Part shown: positions 63,114 through 64,000 of the stretch, one piece after another | How the letters are laid out: every line of letters begins with the position of its first letter | Position numbering within the stretch: the first letter of the stretch is position 1 | Assembly: GCA_032622095.1 (NCBI GenBank) | Contig: CP136064.1 | Coordinates: forward strand, 188,655,794-188,719,793 | Length of the DNA: 64,000 nt | Source: Siphonodentalium dalli | Lineage: Eukaryota > Mollusca > Scaphopoda > Gadilida > Siphonodentaliidae | Direction of reading: 5' to 3' | The notes under the pieces: generated by a model | Told to the model about the DNA's origin: nothing | The model's database searches: none | Seen by the model: only the letters and a program-made list of their open reading frames with translations | Made by a program: the position numbers and the translations under genes

Positions 63114-63698
63114 TATAGGGCTGTAATGATACACTTGGTCACGATACAATGCGAATAACGATACATGATCAACGATACCATGCATATCATGATACATTAA
63201 ATTAGTGTTCTCAAATGATTTATCCCCTTAATTATCAGAACCAACATGTTTATAAACAGGAAATAGAGTTCATTTTTAACTAAAATGCAGTTTAATAGTT
63301 AGCCAGATGAGTCCAATACACATACAGTAATGCTCTAAGTAATCGACCCCCCACAGCAGAATTATGGGTAACTTTTCAGGATTTAGTCGGAAATATGGCT
63401 TGTTGCCATTCATTAGAAAGCTCTCGGGGAGAGCTTTCCGATGAATGCAACAAGCCATATTTCCGACTAAATCCTGAAAAGTTACCCATAATTCTGCTGT
63501 GGTTAAGGGGTCGATTACTTAGAGCATTACTGTAATTGACATGAAAACTTCAGAGAACATTGCATGTTTTGCTCTTTTTACACATGCATATCTTCAGAAA
63601 TTACTTGATTTCCTGATATACATGATACGATATGATATACATATCGTTTGAAAGTGTATTGTGATACAGTGAATTCATTATGAATCGTTACAGCCCAA
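63114..63698. mobile_element. hAT-like non-autonomous element 3
   Basis: Left end TATAGGGCTGTAATGATACA, right end GAATCGTTACAGCCCAA. The flanks AATGGCAG (63106-63113) and AATGACAG (63699-63706) agree at seven of eight positions, an imperfect 8-bp duplication. Subterminal regions are rich in GATAC / GTATC (ACGATACATGATCAACGATA). MITE A29 is nested inside. Confidence 0.75.
63323..63534. mobile_element. Family A palindromic MITE (A29)
   Basis: Complete, nested in hAT-like element 3. Both arms are GCTC type with G at the variable position, and both read GACCCC where most copies have GACTCC. The left arm lost TTAA before CCACAGCAG. Confidence 0.93.
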
Positions 63699-63796
63699 AA
63701 TGACAGAAAGTATGCATTTAATAGGTGATCACTCGTTATAAATGGACCTGAAAGAAAAACCTCAAAATTTACATTTCCCTCTATCAGGCTCTAATA

Positions 63797-63828
63797 TTAG
63801 CCCTTTCTATAAAATACTCATTCATGAA
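63797..63828 (-). mobile_element. Family D terminus
   Basis: AGCCCTTTCTATAAAATACT-CATTCATGA resembles the D end with CTCATTGATGAG. It is interrupted by A30. Confidence 0.5.
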
Positions 63829-64000
63829 TACTGTAATGCCCTAAATAATCGGCTCCTTAACCACAGCTGAATTATGGGTAACTTTTCAGGATTTCGTCGG
63901 AAATATGGCTTGCATATTGCAATTCATCGGAAAGCTCTCACTGAGAGCTTTCCGATGAATTGCAATATGCAAGCCATATTTTCGACAAAATCCTGAAAAA
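63829..64000. mobile_element. Family A MITE cut by the window end (A30)
   Basis: The left arm is complete and the right arm runs into the window end. Both arms share an altered inner segment (GGCTTGCATATTGCAATTCA and complement) where other copies have GGCTTGTTGCCATTCA. Both also have a change in the GGATTTAGTCGG word (TCG at left, TTG in complement at right). Confidence 0.92.

Noticed and set aside
4105-64000. CRISPR array or regularly spaced regulatory repeats, because of the many similar units
   Set aside because: Copies are irregularly spaced, 100-260 bp long, palindromic and TA-flanked, as expected of MITEs in a eukaryotic genome.

Overview
The window looks like nuclear DNA of a eukaryote, most likely a marine invertebrate. 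It is AT-rich and has no operons, ribosome-binding sites or long continuous genes. It does have GT..AG-bounded open segments, TA- and TTAA-flanked DNA transposon relics, tRNA-like A-boxes and the gtccgtccgtc-rich repeats that I associate from memory with lophotrochozoan and other marine invertebrate genomes. I cannot name the species. Nearly every long open frame is a by-product of palindromic or tandem repeats and is not listed as a gene.

The main content is a dense set of non-autonomous DNA transposons, many nested. Family A is a roughly 215-bp, nearly complete palindrome with CAGTAATGCYC ends and TA target sites; about 30 copies are present. Families B, C and D are 230-620 bp. B and D have TTAA target sites and TTAACCCTTT ends (piggyBac-like); C has long terminal inverted repeats. 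B and C each contain two hairpin modules joined by a spacer, and D contains one. The B hairpin also sits inside two other TTAA elements with different ends. Three hAT-like elements occur near 4.0, 26.5 and 63.1 kb, the first with a perfect 8-bp duplication. A Harbinger-like element at 7.46-8.44 kb still carries the first exon of a MADF-domain gene. Other layers are K repeats (minisatellite-like), E and G repeats, retroposon tails, local duplications and tandem arrays, including a 192-bp repeat whose period is divisible by three and so creates a 258-codon open frame.

By region: 1-9 kb has short-motif repeats, hAT element 1, the Harbinger-like element and A, C and D copies. 9-19 kb has B, D and K composites, poly-C tracts and retroposon tails. 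19-33 kb is mostly unique or duplicated AT-rich sequence with E repeats. 33-51 kb is dense in A, B and C copies and holds the only two plausible host exons, at 34.4 and 50.4 kb. Both are on the + strand, both are phase 0 at each end, and they could belong to one long-intron gene. 51-64 kb has A, B, C, D and E copies and hAT element 3.

No rRNA gene, complete tRNA gene, CRISPR array or complete autonomous transposon was found. The most informative signal is inside family A. In most copies the two palindrome arms share the same copy-specific substitutions, which points to arm homogenisation or to perfectly palindromic source copies. Five copies have lost one arm, and three of these are cut at the palindrome centre.
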